From positions 1 to 7,122 of the forward strand of contig JBJEQT010000163.1 of assembly GCA_051881895.1 (NCBI GenBank): a stretch of DNA of 7,122 bases, written 5' to 3'. Below the pieces are notes generated by a model. It was not told the DNA's origin. It saw only the letters and a program-made list of their open reading frames with translations, and did not search any database. The DNA is from UBA3818 sp051881895. Lineage in GTDB: Bacteria > Bacillota > Clostridia > Oscillospirales > Ruminococcaceae. The position numbers were made by a program, and so were the translations under genes. Below are positions 6,824 to 7,122 of the stretch, one piece after another (the stretch's first letter is position 1; the number at the start of each line of letters is the position of its first letter).

Positions 6824-6862
6824 AAAAAAAGACTTATGCACTTTTTACAGTGCATAAGTCTT
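6824..6862 (-). terminator. Riboswitch-controlled intrinsic terminator in the antiporter leader
   Basis: On the - strand GACTTATGCACT (6860-6849), a 6-base loop and AGTGCATAAGTC (6842-6831) form a perfect 12-bp stem, extendable by two A-U pairs, followed by seven T (6830-6824). It lies inside the leader, 52 bases before the antiporter start. Its 5' strand contains the 3' strand of riboswitch helix P1 (6858-6853), so the two structures exclude each other. Confidence 0.93.
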
Positions 6863-6954
6863 GTCTTTTACGATTAAACCAGATGACGGCCGCTTGCCGC
6901 ACCATGATGTTGGCTCAACCACTTGAATTTTCTCAAGCAGACTACTCCCTTATG
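6853..6954 (-). promoter_or_regulatory. yybP-ykoY (Mn2+-sensing) riboswitch aptamer
   Basis: On the - strand the element opens with CATAAG followed by GGAGTAGTC and closes with GACAAGA followed by CTTATG. This reproduces the paired conserved core of the yybP-ykoY family (typically GGGGAGUAGC ... GCAAGACC) with a 6-bp P1 (6954-6949 with 6858-6853) and a short GTC/GAC P2. Inside are a hairpin, CTTGA/TCAAG (near 6936-6921), the CCAACATC segment resembling the conserved CAACA loop of the second arm, and a distal CGGC/GCCG helix. The family senses Mn2+ and controls Mn2+ homeostasis genes. Recognition is from memory of the consensus, not a covariance-model search. Confidence 0.87.
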
Positions 6955-6978
6955 ACATATTCCGCAGAATACCTATTA

Positions 6979-7007
6979 ACTATATCGCCCCGCGGAGGCG
7001 TTGTCAA
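6979..7007 (-). promoter_or_regulatory. Sigma-A promoter of the riboswitch-antiporter transcript
   Basis: On the - strand: a perfect -35 TTGACA at 7002-7007, a 17-base spacer and -10 TATAGT at 6979-6984 (five of six). Predicted transcription start is near 6972, about 18 bases before helix P1, giving a leader of about 200 bases. The -35 begins 19 bases after the stop of the preceding gene. Confidence 0.9.
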
Positions 7008-7026
7008 TCGTTTTCTGTCGAATTTT

Positions 7027-7122
7027 TCAAAGAGACAGATAATTTTTATTATTTGTTTCTAAGACAGAGCCTTGTTTTTCCGAAAGAATGGGGATCAATT
7101 CTTCCAGCCGGTGGATTTCATA
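7027..7122 (-). CDS. C-terminal end of an unidentified protein, truncated by the window edge
   Basis: The - strand is open from the window edge to TGA at 7027-7029, encoding 31 residues that begin YEIHRLEELIPILSE and end KNYLSL. The other two - strand frames carry early stops. The amphipathic, charged composition looks like the helical tail of a soluble protein, and the reading frame ends just before the next promoter, as a real gene would. Too little is visible to name the family. No intrinsic terminator with a U-tract was seen between this stop and the antiporter promoter, so some transcription may run into the riboswitch. Confidence 0.6.
   Translation of the reverse strand, partial: YEIHRLEELIPILSEKQGSVLETNNKNYLSL

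Noticed and set aside
6986..7000. An imperfect GC-rich hairpin (CGCCTC/GGGGCG) as a terminator for the partial gene at the window end
   Set aside because: It has no U-tract on the - strand and sits within the spacer of the antiporter promoter.

Overview
The window looks like ordinary chromosome of an anaerobic, low-to-moderate GC Gram-positive bacterium of the Clostridia, perhaps Oscillospiraceae-like. This rests on strong AGGAGG-type ribosome binding sites, intrinsic terminators with long U-tracts, a membrane pyrophosphatase of the K+-dependent type, a lipobox-anchored glycosidase and a manganese-type riboswitch. The assignment is an inference from style and gene content; no taxonomic marker is present. 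No mobile element, CRISPR array, rRNA or tRNA was seen.

Layout. (1) 1-1526, + strand: the 3' three quarters of a membrane-bound ion-pumping pyrophosphatase (hppA). (2) 1537-1572: a near-perfect palindrome that can terminate both hppA and the convergent gene that follows. (3) 1596-2909, - strand: a GH18 glycoside hydrolase lipoprotein with its own extended -10 promoter. (4) 2966-3766, - strand: a short, cysteine-rich, divergent PLP-dependent enzyme of the cysteine synthase fold. (5) 3828-3863: a strong terminator. (6) 3915-5282, - strand: an AGCS sodium:amino acid symporter with a GTG start and a well-formed promoter. (7) about 5345-5741: AT-rich intergenic DNA with no gene I can support. (8) 5742-5766: a terminator. 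(9) 5788-6771, - strand: a CaCA-family cation antiporter. (10) 6772-7007, - strand: the antiporter's leader, made of a consensus promoter, a yybP-ykoY (Mn2+) riboswitch, an overlapping terminator and a possible Shine-Dalgarno-masking hairpin. (11) 7027-7122, - strand: the last 31 codons of an unidentified gene.

How they fit together. Each main gene seems to be its own transcription unit, bounded by hairpins. The best signal is the antiporter leader. The 3' strand of riboswitch helix P1 is also part of the 5' strand of the terminator, so Mn2+ binding should block termination and switch the gene on. This predicts that an antiporter usually annotated as Ca2+/Na+ is in practice a Mn2+ efflux protein. 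The pyrophosphatase, the AGCS symporter and possibly the antiporter could all be linked to a sodium gradient, but that is inference.
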